From positions 76,383,839 to 76,447,838 of the forward strand of contig OX344761.1 of NCBI GenBank assembly GCA_947034895.1: DNA of 64,000 nt, given 5' to 3'. Position numbers and translations under genes: made by a program. The notes below the pieces were generated by a model that saw only the letters and a list, made by a program, of their open reading frames with translations, made no database searches and was not told the origin of the DNA. This stretch comes from Rhytidiadelphus loreus. Taxonomy: Eukaryota > Streptophyta > Bryopsida > Hypnales > Hylocomiaceae. Shown here piece after piece: positions 61,706-64,000 of the stretch. Every line of letters starts with the position of its first letter. The first letter of the stretch is position 1.

Positions 61706-63460
61706 TGTGGCATAGGGAAGGTTGAGGGAAAAAAATCCCCGTGTAGAGAAATAGATTTCACAAAGATTTCATAATTGTTGACATTTTTTCCCTCAAAAAT
61801 AAAAATATCATGAATTTTTCTTTGTGAGGATTTTCTTTGTCCCGTCATCTTCGATCTACAGACAAACCAATTTCCAACCAGAGGCTACTTACAAAATCAA
61901 TGTAGGTGACCATTGTAGCTTTCCATGTACGTGCTATGATCATTTATGCTTTCAATGTACTCCTCCAAGAGAATTATGCTGCTCGTGTTGACCATGCTGT
62001 ACGTAAGCTGTCACCTATAATAATACTGATGATCAGAAATGGAAGAGCCTAAGCTGTGAGAATGGGGTGAGGGTCAGAAATGGGTCGACTCCTTTAGTTG
62101 ATGTTGCAAAGCACAGACAATAATCAGCCCAGAAAACAAGGTTAATGAATACCATATTACCATATTACCATCATACTGTACAAATCAAAGACTTGACTCA
62201 CTTATATATAAAAAATGATGAAATAGACTATTCCAAGTAATCATATGATGCTCATTAACCCTAATTTCTGGCATTCATTCAAGTAGTACACTGTACACTA
62301 ACTCAACCAATCATGAACTGAAACCGCATGCTAGCCTAGTTTTTCAAACAATGGTATGGTGGAAGCACCCACAAAACGTCAAAACGTTAAACAAATTTTT
62401 AAAGTGAAAATTCCCCTAGACCACTAAAACTGTCATGTAGGTAGATCTAAAATCAAAATCTCAAAAAAATTGCAATCAACCAATCATAGTTAAGCATGGG
62501 GACGGTTTAAGGGGTTTAGGGGCCACCCTTCGACTAATGTCCAACCCTAATTTATTATAGTATCCGGGATTAGTTTCTTCAATTCCTTTAATTACAAATT
62601 CAAAGTTTCCATGACATTATATAACCAAACTATAAGCCTTCCCATGATGGGAAAATATAATGCTTTGGTAGATACTTGGGAGGGACTTATCAATTAATTC
62701 AAGGATTCCAGTTGGTTGATGAGCGATAAATAAGACAATTTTGTATTCCTCCCTTTTTTTTAAGAAATGGGAGTTGTGGTTCTTTTAGGATGCAAAAGGA
62801 ATGGAAACAATCTTATGTTCATTCCATGGCATGGCAAGCCAATAAAACTACAAAAGAATAAATAATAAATAAATAAAAAATGCCTTGCCAAACCTTAGAA
62901 CATGGAGATCTATAAATAAATGTTTGCCAGCCACAGTGGCTTTATTTCCTTTTTTTTTTCCTTTGTTTGTGGGGTCCACTCTTTCGATGCCTTGTTCAAG
63001 TTGTCTTCTTCGGAGTCCTGTGAGCTGTCCTTGCAATTCCACGTGTCTCTCTCCCGTTCATCCAAGTGTCTGTACGAGATAACGTGTACAACTAACCTTG
63101 AGAGTCCCCTTTTTATTAATTGCTCAGTTCCATCCACTCTTCATTTAATTCTCTGGGGCTTGAGTTCTGTGTGCACGACCTTCATGAACATTCCATTATT
63201 CTTCCTTGACCACAAAAATAAAATATAAATCTAAAGCTTCTGAACTTTTATGAAGCATTTAAAAAAAGGTGAGGGAGGGCATAAGCTTACTGTAAGTTAT
63301 TAATTTATCAGGGAATCATTCACCAGCCAATGGGTAGTTGGGTACCCCCACTTCAGGCTCAGCGACCCAGAATCTGCCACGTCACAACATGGAAGGGTGA
63401 CGTCACCAAAATATTCTTGGGAAGGGGGAGGGGAGCCACGCTGATTTGTCCTATTAACAG
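61706..63460. other. Spacer, no supported gene
   Basis: 61720-62040 is a dispersed repeat shared with 57385-57700 (CCAACC-AGGCT, ACAAAATCAAT, CAATGTAC). The rest is AT-rich; 62880-63230 has mixed open frames on both strands with no motif. Confidence 0.4.
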
Positions 63461-63464
63461 AAAG

Positions 63465-63720
63465 TGGGTACCCCTTAAATGGCCACGTTTTTGCTATTGC
63501 GCCTAGTTACTATTACTAGACTGGTCAAATTTTCATTGATTGATTGTCTTTTGTGGTAAATCTTTGTGGTAAGTACGTTGAAAAGGACAACATTCCAACG
63601 CACCGAAGAATGCGACGTTTGGATGCCGTATGCAAAAGTTAGGAAGGGTCAAAGTTTTTTTGGGTAAAGGAAGCGACCCCTTTCTGACCATTTAAGGAGT
63701 TACATGTATGTGCAAGGCGG
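63465..63720 (-). repeat. Dispersed repeat family II, copy 3 (reverse)
   Basis: The complement of TTCCAACGCACCGAAGAATG and GCCGTATGCAAAAGTTA gives the family II core. The left end GGGTACCCCTTAAATGG matches the GGGGTACCCACC end at 45670. Confidence 0.6.
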
Positions 63721-64000
63721 GGGGCTTTAGTGGGGAAATTTTTCCACGTGCAAAAATAGAGTTTGAAAGGTTTATTTTCTATAGTTTTTTTAGATCTTTA
63801 TTTATCAAAACATAGTTACTATGAATTTTTTAGTTGAAGATTTTATTCAACCCATACTGATCATACAAATCTTCCTATTTCTGACCCAAGGTTAGTTGCA
63901 ATATTGAGAATCTTGTAGCCAATCATAATGTGCTACAACTACTCCTCAAATTGTGCCACAACTTCATGGAAAGAGAGCAACCTATAGATTGGAAATGGAG

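Overview
This window looks like nuclear DNA of a green plant. Genes are intron-rich with plant-type splice sites. Exons are clearly more GC-rich than the very AT-rich spacers, plant-type (TTTAGGG)n motifs occur inside the window, and the recognisable products are plant families: chloroplast NAD(P)H dehydrogenase NDC1, a class III secretory peroxidase, a trihelix DNA-binding protein and a plastid-type YaaW/UPF0174 protein. Divergence from flowering-plant relatives and compact introns would suit a bryophyte or another non-seed plant, but the sequence alone does not settle the lineage.

Layout. 88-2649 (-): 5' part of NDC1, running off the left edge. 4921-6705 (+): two-exon trihelix/Myb-SANT gene. 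7-10.5 kb: AT-rich repeats, including a CACTA-type foldback MITE. 12131-14308 (-): three-exon class III peroxidase whose stop codon lies in an interstitial telomeric motif. 14.6-16.7 kb: GC-richer stretch with no convincing gene. 16.7-29.5 kb: repeat territory with TTAA-flanked inverted-repeat elements, 45-bp and 58-bp tandem arrays and a second CACTA-type MITE. 29543-34649 (+): 12-exon YaaW/UPF0174 gene. 34.6-39.8 kb: AT-rich spacer. 39821-39996 (+): broken first exon of an RBMX2/Ist3-like splicing factor. 40647-43682 (+): seven-exon FAD amine oxidase whose second intron has all the marks of a U12-type AT-AC intron. 44-53 kb: tandem repeats and a decayed LINE. 53107-54759 (-): intronless 550-residue type II membrane protein, possibly glycosyltransferase-like. 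56-64 kb: repeats, including nested elements.

The genes are unrelated single plant loci and do not form a cluster or operon. NDC1 and the YaaW-like protein probably act in the plastid, the peroxidase in the apoplast or wall, the trihelix protein in the nucleus and the 550-residue protein in an endomembrane. The main novelty candidates are the AT-AC intron, a TTAA-flanked (piggyBac-like) non-autonomous element family, a filled/empty insertion-site pair 49 kb apart, and a pseudogene joined to repeated copies of the amine-oxidase leader. All gene models were built by hand from splice signals, reading-frame continuity and remembered family motifs; no database search was run.
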